Assembly (NCBI GenBank): GCA_030562195.1
Contig: CM060201.1
Span: 34,764,067 to 34,828,066 of the forward strand
Length of the DNA: 64,000 bases
Direction of reading: 5' to 3'
Source of the DNA: Nipponacmea schrenckii
Taxonomy: Eukaryota; Mollusca; Gastropoda; Lottiidae
The notes below the pieces were generated by a model. The model worked only from the letters and a program-made list of their open reading frames with translations, did no database searches and had not been told where the DNA came from. Position numbers and translations under genes: made by a program. Of the stretch, positions 23,046 through 33,825 are shown one piece after another; position 1 is the stretch's first letter, and each line of letters begins with the position of its first letter.

Positions 23046-24002
23046 CTATGCCTTTCCAACTTGCTGGGGTGAATTGCACTCTGAGTCTGAGCTGAAAAGT
23101 GCTGGCCTCTTTGATGGTGGCTTTTTCCCACTTGACTCCCATGGCCTGTTGACTGATGGTAAATTACTTGCCCCCGAGACGGCTGGCCTGCTTGTTGAAC
23201 ATTCAGAAGTGCTCTCCGGGGTATATAACTTATCGTTTATGTATAACTGGTCTCGTACAAGTCTCACCTTGTTGCCTTTTGCCTTTTGGTCTTTCATTAT
23301 TGGGTATAAAGTCCTTCGGGTGGCCTCTACAGCAGGGGGGTATTGTTCATTTATTCCAAAATGCTTACCTTTAAGCATAAATGCTTTGCCTCTAACCAAG
23401 TCCCTATCAGATTGATATATAAATCGAGCAACTATTGGTCGGTGCTTTGCAGTTCTATGCTTCCCGAAACGGTGCACATTTCCAAATTCGATCTTATGGC
23501 TGATAGATAATTCCTCTTGTATAAACGATCTAAGCATATCCTCAGTTTTTTCGTTTTCGACTTCCTGTAATCCATGGAAGACAAGGTTTAGCTTCATTGA
23601 TCTGCATTGTAAATCGATTAAAAGTCGATCCATTTCACTTTGCTTATCGTTTATAGCACTAATCTTTCTTATCATTAGGGAATTCATTTCATGGTCTAAG
23701 TCTGTTTGCTGCACTATTGAATCAAACTTAGAGTTTGTAGAATCGAGCAATTGTAAAATATTACCGTTTGTAGCCTGTAGTGTATTAACTTTCTCACCCA
23801 ACTGATCATTGATCGCTTTAACACTGTTCAACTCCAACTCCAACTCGTTCACCTTGGTCGACACAGATGTAATAATCAAGTACACTTCGTCAATTTTTTC
23901 CACTTTTTCTTCAATATGTTTCATTCTATAATCCAGATTTGTTGCAATATCCATTATCTTAATCAGTTTTTCATTTATGTCCAATTCATTCAGCCTCGAC
24001 AT
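23046..24002 (-). CDS. Retrotransposon ORF1: L1-type RNA-binding/chaperone protein
   Basis: 318 codons from ATG at 24002. Residues about 1-130 are heptad-rich (coiled coil: MKHIEEKVEKIDEVY, VNELELELNSVKAIND), predicting trimerisation. The central part has the ORF1 RRM-like signature (KLNLVFHGLQEVENEKTED, NVHRFGKHRTAKHRPIVARF), followed by a C-terminal block (LKGKHFGINEQYPP, RRTLYP, LVRDQLYINDKLY). By family, it coats element RNA in ribonucleoprotein particles. The Ser/Pro-rich tail ends in GKA followed by TAG. Confidence 0.85.
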   Translation of the reverse strand: MSRLNELDINEKLIKIMDIATNLDYRMKHIEEKVEKIDEVYLIITSVSTKVNELELELNSVKAINDQLGEKVNTLQATNGNILQLLDSTNSKFDSIVQQTDLDHEMNSLMIRKISAINDKQSEMDRLLIDLQCRSMKLNLVFHGLQEVENEKTEDMLRSFIQEELSISHKIEFGNVHRFGKHRTAKHRPIVARFIYQSDRDLVRGKAFMLKGKHFGINEQYPPAVEATRRTLYPIMKDQKAKGNKVRLVRDQLYINDKLYTPESTSECSTSRPAVSGASNLPSVNRPWESSGKKPPSKRPALFSSDSECNSPQQVGKA

Positions 24003-24190
24003 ATTGAAAACAGTGAATCAATTGATAAGTAGAATAATCAAAATTACTCGAGCGTGGAGCGGTCAGTGTAACACGTCTACTCTCTCCAAAGTCCGTCAAC
24101 TCAATCAAAGTCAACCAAGATTTCATGATGACATGATGAAGTCGACAAAGATGGCAGACGTTTTCATGTGGAATGGTATCAGGAGACAAT

Positions 24191-24549
24191 TAAATATAGA
24201 AGAAAATACTGTTACTCCCCAGAAACACATAAAATGTACTCTGTCTTGTTGGCTCTTTTCAGAATAAAATAAATTTCCATTTGAACGCACATTACCAGAT
24301 CCAAATACTTGAGGTTCTAAGTTTTGAGAAGGGATTAAGAAAATTCAAAGTCACGAGGATTCTGAAATTCACAAACGTTCTATGAGAGTATTAATTGTCA
24401 CTAAGTTTCGATTACGGAGTGACCAGACAGTCTATTAAAATTTGATGAAAGCCAAAAGCCGAAATCATACGAAACGGTCAAGTTATGAAGCGTCTGGTAG
24501 ATAGAACAAGCGGGATAAGGTCAAGATTGTAACGAGACGAGGACAATTT
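24191..24549. other. Unassigned sequence between two mobile elements
   Basis: Nothing identifiable. It may be the 5' margin of the LINE or the eroded N-terminal part of the hAT-type relic that follows. Confidence 0.3.
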
Positions 24550-24935
24550 TCTCGATGACACTTCAGATGAATAAACGATTTTACTGAAATTGCTAATATT
24601 TTTTCTGCCTTAGATCCTAAATGTTTCTCAGATAAAAACAGTGAAACACAATTGATTGAAATTGTAAAGTTTTATAGTAAAGATGTCAATACTATCGAAC
24701 TAATAGATGAATACAGACATTTTAGAAGATATATTTTCACTCCTTTCCTCGATACCTCTTAAAGTCAAAGATGTTTTACCCTCTATTATACAAAATACTA
24801 GAGAAACTCCCTTTTCCCAATTTGACGATTTTGTTTAAAATATTTTTGACAATCCCTGTATCCAGTGAGAGAAATTTTAGTAGATTGAAACTAATACAAA
24901 ATTATATAAAATAACAATGGTGATTCCAGCAACCC
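24550..24935 (+). pseudogene. hAT-family transposase C-terminal relic
   Basis: The plus strand reads ANIFSALDPKCFSD, later RRYIFTPFLDTS, and, in another frame, LTIPVSSERNFSRLKLIQNY. The last block is the conserved hAT dimerisation region (the usual form has Ser-Glu-Arg-x-Phe-Ser-x-Leu-Lys-Leu-Ile-Lys). Stops and frameshifts separate the blocks, and the catalytic N-terminal two-thirds was not found. The same type occurs in host genes of the ZMYM/TTF group, so a captured host copy is possible. Confidence 0.6.
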
Positions 24936-25024
24936 AGTTTAATGGCGAGTCAATCTTGTTCTCTACCGATACTTGCTTCATTAGGCCAGTCAGGCAAAAT
25001 AAAAATACAACCAACCCAAAATAC

Positions 25025-26105
25025 AATCTGCCCCCCCCCCCCCAAATTTACACTTCAGATTTTTAACTTAAAGTTCATTCTTGGGTGATTAGGAACACTC
25101 ACACCAAGTTTCATCAAATCCATCAAGAAACCAGCTCTCACTAGTATCCACAATAAGTTCATCCATGGATGATTACAAACTATCATGTCTCGGAAAAATT
25201 CAAGAACGAGGGCAATAATAATATATTCATATATATAAGAAACATTTTTTCGATTGGTCCGATTTTCAAAAGGATTCATTCATGGGTCGTTACAAACACT
25301 CTCACCAAGTTTCATCAAAAATCCATCAAGAAACCAGTTCAATATCGTGTACACATAAAATTGAAGAACAAGGGCAATAACAGATAGTAAATATTTTTCG
25401 ACTAGTCTGATTTTTCCTAGGAGTGTAGGAAGAATCTCACCGAATCTCATCAATATCCATATAGAATATAGTGTTCACAATACTGAACGCGTATTCAAAA
25501 ACTGTCACCAAATTTCGTCAAATCCATCAAGAAATCAGCTCTACCATGTCCACAAAGAATTCAAGAACAAGGGCAATAACTCATACCAAATACCAGAGAA
25601 TAACACAGCACATAACAAGCGGTTGCCTAGCAAGATACGCCCTCTTTAAAATATATTTTCTGTTTTAACACAGGCAGAAACTCTTACATTATTTAGGTCT
25701 AATCCAATCCAAGTTCTCATCAATATAAATGTTCACAGCAAATTTCATTCAAATCAGATGACACCCAGTGTCTATTGCAGTTAGTAGCTAATTTGCATGT
25801 GTTTGGATTAATTCAAGGGCACAAACTCAAATATAGTTCAATGAAAAATAGTCAATATTGAACTTGTTCAAGATTTCATCAATAAAAATGAGCACATCAA
25901 ATTTCATTCAATAGAAACTGTATTGTCGCAATCAGAAGCCAATTTCGACACGTCTTGACTAAGTCAAGTGCAATAACACAAAAGCCGTTGAGCAAAACAT
26001 CGTCAAATTCGAACTTGTCCGAGATTCCATCAATATAAATGATTACACCAAGTTTCATTCAAATCTGATGAAAGCTGTAGTCTCTATCGATCTGCATCAC
26101 TGACA
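25025..26105 (-). repeat. Dispersed ~110-120-bp tandem units
   Basis: A C13 run opens the block. Several units then share 'tcaccaagtttcatcaaatc', 'catcaagaaaccag' and 'aattcaagaacaagggcaat'. They resemble the repeats at 1-340 and, inverted, at 53.83-54.57 kb. No gene is seen. Confidence 0.7.
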
Positions 26106-26139
26106 AGGGGAAACAGGGCTGAATTATCCGAAAATATAT

Positions 26140-26354
26140 ATGCGTGGCAAATAAAATTTGTCACGCTTTGTTTTCGTTCGGATTATTTGCGTGGCAAATA
26201 AAATTTGTCTCGCTTTGTTTTCGTTCGGATTATTTTTTTTTTTTTTTTTGCGTGGCAAATGAAATTTGTCACGCTTTGTTTTCGTTCGGATTATTTTTTT
26301 TTTTTTTTTTTTGCGTGGCAAATAAAATTTGTCACGCTTTGTTTTCGTTCGGAT

Positions 26355-26391
<37 letters not shown>

Positions 26392-26392
26392 T
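26140..26392. repeat. Short tandem unit with poly-T tails (4 copies)
   Basis: Four copies of a unit starting 'gcgtggcaaataaaatttgt' and ending 'ttcgttcggatt', separated by T runs that lengthen from none to about 35. The open frames with poly-Phe are artefacts. Confidence 0.85.
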
Positions 26393-26394
26393 TT

Positions 26395-29209
26395 GGGAAG
26401 CTCGCTAGCCCAAACGGAAAAAGATAGACTATTTCTGTTTTCACCAATGGTTTTTATATGGGCTGGAATCAAAAATGAATATCTAACATAATATTTTCGC
26501 TAACCCGAAAGTGGCTAATTGCATAATATGCAAATAAGATTTCAAGCTAGCTCGGGCCCTAATAGTCGGATCGGTCTGAAATTTACAGGATATAGATAGA
26601 TAGGCAGCGCAATTAAAACTACATCATCGAAATTTTTTGATCACTTCCGGTTTGAGCGTGGGGACTTCCGGTTTTTTCGTCTCATGTCGGGCGACCCTGC
26701 TTCCCATGTAATTCAAGAATCTAAACAAAAACAGTATATTTAAGCTAAACTAAATGATTTTAATCCCCTGAGATGAAGAAAAATTAAATTGAATTTTGCG
26801 CATGCGCAGTTTTCAAAAATGGCAAATTTTCATAAAAATTTAATAAGTCCGCCAATTATTGACCGATTTTTATGATTTTGGTGTCTATCAAAACCTTGAT
26901 ACTTTATCTAAAAAATGTTGGGAACAGAATTTTGATTTTCGAATTTGAATTTTTTTTATGCCCGTTCGAATTTTTCAAAAATTTAAAACTCTATATCTCG
27001 TGACCTTGACCTTCAATGACCTTGACATTTGAGATGTAGAATGTCCTTGACCTCAGCTGTCTATAGAAGTGCTGATATTGCATGACAAATATTAACTTCC
27101 GGTTTTATAGCCCACCGAAATCTGACTATTTTGCAATTTTGGACGGTTATATTACACTTTCGGGCTCTAATGTTGGGATCGATCTGAAATTTACAGGATA
27201 TAGATAAATACGCAACACAATTAAAAATATATCATCAAAATTTTTTGATCACTTCCGGTTTGGGCGTGGGGACTTCCGGTTTTGTATCTCATTTCAGGCG
27301 ACCCTACATCCCGTGTAATTCAAGAATGTAAGCAAAAACAGTATATATTAGCTATACAAAATAATTTGTATCCCCCGAGAAGAAAAAAATTCCAATTGCT
27401 AGTTGCGCATGCGCCATTTTTCCGAGAATGGCAAATTTTCTTTAAAATTTAATTAGTCCGTCATTTATTATTTATGCCCGTTTGAATTTTTTAAAAATTT
27501 GAAATTCTAAATCTTGTGACCTTCACCTTCAATGACCTTGAAATTTTCCATATAGAATGGCCTTGACATCAGCTGTCTATAGATCTAACAATATTGTTAC
27601 GCTTGTTCCACAATTGGAGGCTGAAAAGTACCGGAATTGAAAGCTAGCAGGTTAGAAGTTTCAAAATGTTCGAAATCCATGGGATAACGCATAGTTGCCA
27701 CGCTCGGAGCTGTTCACAGTTCTAGTTTTTGTTTTGTTTTTTTTTTTGTTTTTTTTTTTGGGAAGCTCGCTAGCCCAAACGGAAAAAGATAGACTATTTC
27801 TGTTTTCACCAATGGTTTTTATATGGGCTGGAATCAAAAATGAATATCTAACATGAAATTTTCGCTAAACCGAAAGTGGCTAATTGCATAATATGCAAAT
27901 AAGATTTCAAGCTAGCTCGGGCCCTAATAGTCGCATCGGTCTGAAATTTACAGGATATAGATAGATAGGCAGCGCAATTAAAACTACATCATCAAAATTT
28001 TTTGATCACTTCCGGTTTGGGCGTGGGGACTTCCGGTTTTTTCTTCTCATGTCGGGCGACCCTGCTTCCGATGTAATTCAAGATTCTAAACAAAATCAGT
28101 ATATTTTAGCTATACAAAATGATTTTAATCCCCTGAGATGAAGAAAAATTAAATTGAATGTTGCGCATGCGCAGTTTTCAGAAATGGTAAATTTTCTTAA
28201 AAATTTAATAAGTCCGCCAATTATTAACCGATTTTTATGATTTTGGTGTTTATCGAAACCTTGATAGTTTATCTAAAAAATGTTGGGAACAGAATTTTGA
28301 TTTTCGAATTTGAATTTTTTTTATGCCCGTTCGAATTTTTCGAAAATTTAAAACTCTATATCTCGTGACCTTGACCTTAAATGACCTTGACATTTGAGAT
28401 GTAGAATGTCATTGACCTCAGCTGTCTATAGATGTGCTGATATTGCATGACAAATATTAACTTCCGGTTTTATAGCCCACCGAAATCTGACTATTTTGCA
28501 ATTTTGGATGGTTATGTTACACTTTCGGGCTCTAATGTTCGGATCGATCTGAAATTTACAGGATATAGATAGATACGCAACACAATTAAAAATATATCAT
28601 CAAAATTTTTTGATCACTTCCGGTTTGGGCGTGGGGACTTCCGTTTTTTTTTTTTTTATCTCATTTCAGGCGACCCTACATCCCGTGTAATTCAAGAATG
28701 TAAGCAAAAACAGTACATTAGCTATACAAAATAATGTGCATCCCTCGAGAAGAAAAAAATTCCAATTGCTAATAAAATTTATTTATTTTTTTGTAAAATT
28801 TTTGCATACAAATTCAAAAAATATCTCTTTATAAAGCTGTGAATTAGCAAATTATCACATAGCTTGAATTTTCTCTCTATGTTAATTACAACCAAAGTTA
28901 CAAAATAATGTTTAAATTTGAATATAGAGAGTTTAAATTTCAAATTGACATCTTACTACCTACTTAAATTTTAGTTTGGAATTTATGTAAATATCCTACC
29001 GAAATCTTAGACATGTACAAAAATCTAATAAGGAACTGATAGTAGAAACTTATAGTCGAAAAAATTGCCTATATAGCGGAAAGTTTACGCTTACAATTGT
29101 AGGCTGAAAAGTACCGGAATTGAAAGCTAGCAGGTTAGAAGTTTCAAAATGTTCGAAATCCATGGGATAACGCACAGTTGCCACGCTCGGAGCTGTTCAC
29201 AGTTCTAGT
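26395..29209 (+). repeat. Two tandem ~1.36-kb non-autonomous repeat units
   Basis: Unit 1 (26395-27728) and unit 2 (27759-29209) begin 'gggaagctcgctagcccaaa' and end at 'gctgttcacagttctagttt'. Each holds two internal half-repeats with 'tttttgatcacttccggttt', 'gggcgtggggacttccggtt' and 'gcgcatgcgc'. In unit 2 the second half is partly replaced by an AT-rich stretch (28770-29090). No open frame of note was seen. They look like non-autonomous mobile units arrayed in tandem. Confidence 0.8.
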
Positions 29210-29417
29210 TTACATTTGATATTGAACATCATATATTTAACATTTGATGTTTATGAGATATTTGATATGTAAGCCATTGTAAAGGCATGGAGATACCTAA
29301 GGTCAGCCAAATGAATTGTATGAAAAGCAAAGAGCCATATAATGTATCAATTAACAAGGCAATGATTTTCCATTTAATTGAGAATCGTATAAATTTGGAA
29401 TATGCCAGCATGGTCAA

Positions 29418-29432
29418 ATAAATATAATTTAA

Positions 29433-29467
<35 letters not shown>

Positions 29468-29501
29468 AATTAATTAATTAATTAATTAATTAATTAATTA
29501 A

Positions 29502-29549
<48 letters not shown>

Positions 29550-29550
29550 A
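29418..29550. repeat. (AAAT)n and (TTAA)n microsatellite
   Basis: Three blocks: taaa repeats, then attaatta repeats, then taaa repeats again. Simple sequence only. Confidence 0.95.
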
Positions 29551-29699
29551 CAACTCAAATATGTAATGGCGTCTACAGTTCACCATTGGAATTTCAGCCA
29601 TCGAATCTGTGTGTCTAAAATTATCCGCTGACAACTTGTCATTTCTTGAGACATGATGGAACTTGCGAAGAGAACTGTATCAGGAAAAATCCGAGACCG

Positions 29700-29770
29700 A
29701 ATGAAACTGTGGGTATCTAATAATAGTCAGAACTACAGCCAACAGTTAAATTTTATCATATACAAAATAT
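29700..29770 (+). pseudogene. Fragment of VWDE-like exon 18, inverted
   Basis: 'ggtatctaataat' plus 'gtcagaactacagccaacag' plus 'ttaaatttt/catcata' matches the antisense-encoded exon at 34595-34867 (protein VSNN, QNYSQQLNFIIY) with only a few substitutions. About 18 bp are missing just before it (aatgaaactgtg then gggtatc). No splice sites or neighbouring exons are kept. It is a stray plus-strand copy of a piece of the gene that starts 2.3 kb to the right. Confidence 0.8.
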
Positions 29771-30944
29771 ATTCAATGTATATGGCAAAATATATAAAAA
29801 TATGATGAAATACATACATAAGTCAATTTTAATGTACATTTTCTTAAAAAGTGTTTTCCTGTCTAGTTTTTGAAGTACATAATGTATAAATTTATGTATC
29901 TCAAATATGCATCTATTTGAATACATCGTGTCAAAAAAAGCTGTCTTGTCCTTTTGGTTCCAAATTAACCACCCTCAGATTAAGTGGTTCACCAAATCTA
30001 AATATCTACAGTTGGGCTGGGGAATTTTTTACAATCTACAATCATAAAGACCATTCTCATACGCAATCTTTTTTGACAAGTTTCGTCCGCATGTTCATAT
30101 TTAGAAACAAAATGTTTATGGCCCAAGTCAAATTAACTCGTAATTAGGCTAGTTCCCTCGGTAGGGTGCTACCATAGGTATGTACGTCAAGTCTCAAATT
30201 TGTCGTTCAAATGTAGATCTTTTTTTGATCATCCAGTCTGTTAATTCGGTACATAACCGGACGCTGTGGTTGCTAAGTATGCACGCATGCGTACTTGCCC
30301 ACATTCCTTAATATTTTCCACAACAACAATGGCATTTTTGTATTCCATTTATTATCTCTAGCAAAAGGCAATAATACATTTAAATATCATTTTGTAAATT
30401 ATGAATTAATTAAAACAAGTGTTAACTCACTAATTATAAAATACAAAATCAATTTTTTAGACGCCTTCATTCATATTGACGTCATTTGGTCACGTGAACA
30501 AACATGGAGTCTCAATTTAGCATTTCCAAGCAGATCAGAGTCAAATGGATTCCACAAGCATTTCTGCGTCCACATAGCTCTTTTGAACTTGAGAATACAT
30601 GGATTATTCATTAGAAACCCCAAATAATCAATTAGTAAGCTTACTTTGGTTCAAATTAATGAGAGAACGCAACTTTAATTGTATTGGAACAGATTTTGGA
30701 TTGTAGAATTCCAATTTTTTTCATTTTCATTCCAGTTTGAATTTTTGAAAATTCAAAAGTCTATATTGAGTTATCTTGACTTTAAATGACCTTGAAATTT
30801 TGAATGTAGAATGTACTTGATAGTCCCTGTGATGTGATCTTTGATAAAAATTGTTTATCTTTTCAGTCTTTTTTTCCTTTTCTAGAAGAAACTGTTTATC
30901 TTATCTTATATCGACTCGAGCTAATAGTGTACGTCAGACTTTAA
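29771..30944. other. Intergenic; no gene seen
   Basis: AT-rich. Around 30680-30830 it shows the 'tgaccttgaaattttgaatgtagaatg' style of word that also occurs in the 26.4-29.2 kb repeats, so it is probably an eroded copy. The open frame at 30295-30627 has no recognised features. Confidence 0.4.
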
Positions 30945-31100
30945 TGAAATAAAAGGGGATGGAGTTTTACGTCCTACTCTTCTGCATTTTATGGGCTAAT
31001 GAAGAGGGACAACGTCATGCAGTGTGCAAAGACAGATATTTTGCCAGGACAGCGGAATTAGCCTTTCGTTTTTGCGATTTCCAACTCTTCAAAACCCAGG
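30945..31100 (+). repeat. Dispersed repeat ('gagttttacgtcctactct' family), copy 2
   Basis: Shares 'ggagttttacgtcctactct', 'tctgca..ttatgggc.aatg', 'acaacg.catgcagtgtg' and 'ggacagcgg' with 40663-40790, and the first word with 3383-3402. All three copies have the same orientation. Confidence 0.75.
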
Positions 31101-31149
31101 TTATACTTATAAAAATGTGATGAGAATGGGTGAAATTAACCAGGAAATC

Positions 31150-31970
31150 AGGTTGTAAATGAAATATTATGGCTGTCATTGTCGTTTGGTTTCGTTATCG
31201 ACTCTCTTGACATAACTTTATGGTATCAATTTGTAAACAACTATTGCGGTTTTTAGGCAGTGGCAGCGAAAACCTTACAGACTATTGCGGTAGGCTGACC
31301 TTATCGGAGACAACTGTCATGGTTAGATTCAAATTGTGGAACCGTCATAAGCACAAAATGTATGATATTATTCAAACTGTTAAATATAAAGTTGGGGTAC
31401 AGACGAGGTAAAAATTAAAAAAAACTTGAATCATGAAGATGTTTATTTAATTGATATTAAAGTGATAATTATATAAATATGAAAGTAAGTGATTTCAAAA
31501 GCAATAGAATAAAAAAAGAAACAATTCGAAACACGACCAGTCGATGGTTATGTAGTATAAGCAGTAGGCGACTCATGTACTACTCTACCTGGAAATACAG
31601 TATGGACTCTATGTTTTCATGTTTATAGAAGTTATTTGCTGAAAGCGTCTTTTTACAAATTGTTGTTCTTTATAAGTTTCAAATCCAATGTCTTTTTTGG
31701 CAAAAAGGAAATTATTTTATACTAAAAGTCTTTGCACAAAAGTTTTGTTGATATATATATATATATATAACTTTCAGACTATGTCCGATTACTCGCACTC
31801 GTCAGTACTGAATAATATTGTGAACAAAATGTTTCTTTGCATCATCATGATCATCGTCATCAATCTCCATTATCGTTCATCATCATCCATCATCATCATC
31901 AATCATTATCATCATCACCAATCATCATCATCATCACCAATCATCATCATTAGTTATACTATTATTATTA
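31150..31970 (+). repeat. Dispersed repeat copy 2 with CAT/ATC tract
   Basis: Collinear with 18545-19460 (see that entry) and ends in the same kind of ATC-rich tract (31850-31970). An (AT)n run sits at 31752-31770. The copy ends about 60 bp before the stop codon of the VWDE-like gene, so it may form part of that gene's 3'UTR in antisense. Confidence 0.7.
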
Positions 31971-32027
31971 TTATTTGGTTAGTTGGTTATTAAAAATCAT
32001 CATTCACTGGTATAATAGATTCTCTAA

Positions 32028-33825
32028 TTAACGAGAAAACTGGGTATTATTATCGTAAGGATTATCATGCCTCAAATCATAATTTGGGTTTGTTGTTGGC
32101 GTGAAGGTATTTATGCGGGTAGTTGGCGTTCTCGTCCTACAAATACATTAAGGACAATTATAGTTTCATTATTACTAACAATACCTGAATTAGATAGAAA
32201 ATAGGAATTGTAAATACACACAGAAATTGACAAAGATAAGGTATCGTCTATTAATACCTACTATGACAGGTTGCGAACCCTTTCAATTGCTTCCACTTTT
32301 ACGATATGCCATTCACCAGAGTCGATGAATCTTTAGCTTTCCTCGATTTAAAAACATTACTATTCCCAATGCTTGCGAGGTTTAATCAGACAAATATATG
32401 ACATGTATTGATAATTTTTTAATTGACTTGCTAGTCCAAATTAATTCAACCATTCATCATAATATTCCTCATGTATTTAAACTGAATATAGTCATATTTA
32501 AACTCAAACTTACTTTTTATAAGCCAAACAGAATATGATAATACAGACAATGATGAACACCACAGCCACGGCTGATGATATACCAATTACTACATAATCC
32601 ATTTGTTCCTCTACAAGAGAAATACCAAGGTTATATCACTAACATTTGTCTGTCTCGTCCAACTGTACAACCCAAAAAGTACATTTTTAAAGTTTAACGT
32701 CATTCCATCACCACCGACCACAACTAATTCAGTTTCATCATAACACATACTGCAGCCCTCATAGCCAAAATTAAATGCAATCACGAAAATCTGCGAAGCA
32801 GTTCATTTAGTATATTATTTTTCATGAGAATTTCTAGAAAAGCCAAAAAATATACGATATCTTTCTGCAGTCTCTATAACTAGCGTCATTTACAAGATAG
32901 GTCTATATTCTGCCACTAGAAACAGCTACCGAATTTAAAATGCGAATCAAAATTAGCCTCGAGATTGAAATTTGTGCTAAAATTTCTTATAACATTTTTC
33001 AACTAAATATTTTAATACTTGGCTACCAGTAGTATAAAATCGCAAAACACAAACAAAAACAAACGAAGCTACCTTTAGTTGGGTCTTCGGTAACAGTCTC
33101 TATTGTAGTTCGAGTCACTTCTGAAATTAAATAATATACTTTATTAATTTTACGCTGACAAATGTAAAACAGAACTAGACACGTCCTAACACACCAACGA
33201 AAACATACACACAACTTCACTAAGATGAAATAATCTAACTACCTTTTGTCGTCTGTTTTTTAGTAGCATCACTCAGTGTAGTGTCGACCATCTCTAAAAT
33301 TAAAAGAAGAAGGTGATAAAATTCGATACTTAGAGTCAAATCGCTTTTATTATTAGTCAAAGGATAGAGAGTATGTCATTACACAGAACACGAACTAACA
33401 ACAACAGTTCAATTCAAAGTAATGTCATACAGTATCAAGAAATACCTGTTACAGAAGAAGGTTCAGTCACATCACCCATTGTAGAGATCATTGTAGTCAT
33501 TTCTTAAATTGATAAGATTTATTTAATATGTGATAGGGGAATGGTATCTTGTCTAAGCAGTACAATTTGTGGCAAACAGATTTATCTGGTCAAAACACAC
33601 ATTACCACAACACAGTATACCAAATAACTTGAAGATAAACTGAAGATTGTTTATATGAGTAAATTTAGAGCACAACCAGTTTAATGACGAATGTAAGGTA
33701 ATATGTTCAATATCGTCCGAGAAGAGTTGAAGGAAATTAAATCTTTTACAAATTAAACTGGCTTTAAAAGATTTTACCTGTAGTAAGTGGTTCTTCAGTG
33801 ACCTCCACTTCGGTTCCATTTATTA
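32028..33825 (-). CDS. VWDE-like gene, exons 20-25: stalk, membrane segment, cytoplasmic tail
   Basis: Four very short exons of 48, 57, 51 and 48 nt, all phase 1-1, encode INGTEVEVTEEPLTT, MTTMISTMGDVTEPSSVT, MVDTTLSDATKKQTTK and VTRTTIETVTEDPTK. They are Thr/Glu-rich, like a glycosylated stalk. Exon 24 (97 nt) encodes the membrane segment, including VVIGISSAVAVVFIIVCIII. Exon 25 (109 nt) encodes a 35-residue tail ending YDNNTQFSR; it contains NPNYDL and NPYDNN, which resemble NPxY-type endocytic/adaptor motifs (inference). Confidence 0.8.

Larger units (their letters stand above)
19461..24190 (-). mobile_element. Nearly full-length non-LTR (LINE) retrotransposon
   Basis: In element orientation it has a 5' region (about 24190-24003), ORF1 (24002-23046), ORF2 (23045-19617), a 3'UTR of about 155 bp with AATAAA (complement of 19469-19474), and an ATGATG-type simple tail. 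The outer 5' limit is approximate. ORF1 is of the coiled-coil/RRM type and ORF2 has endonuclease and RT domains and a C-terminal Cys/His motif. Both ORFs are uninterrupted, so insertion is fairly recent. The clade (L2/CR1/Nimb-like among others) cannot be set by eye. Confidence 0.85.

Noticed and set aside
22888..23415. Plus-strand open frame of 175 codons
   Set aside because: Antisense shadow of the retrotransposon ORFs, which carry clear domains on the minus strand.
26144..26491. Open frames with poly-Phe
   Set aside because: Short tandem unit with poly-T tails; no protein features.
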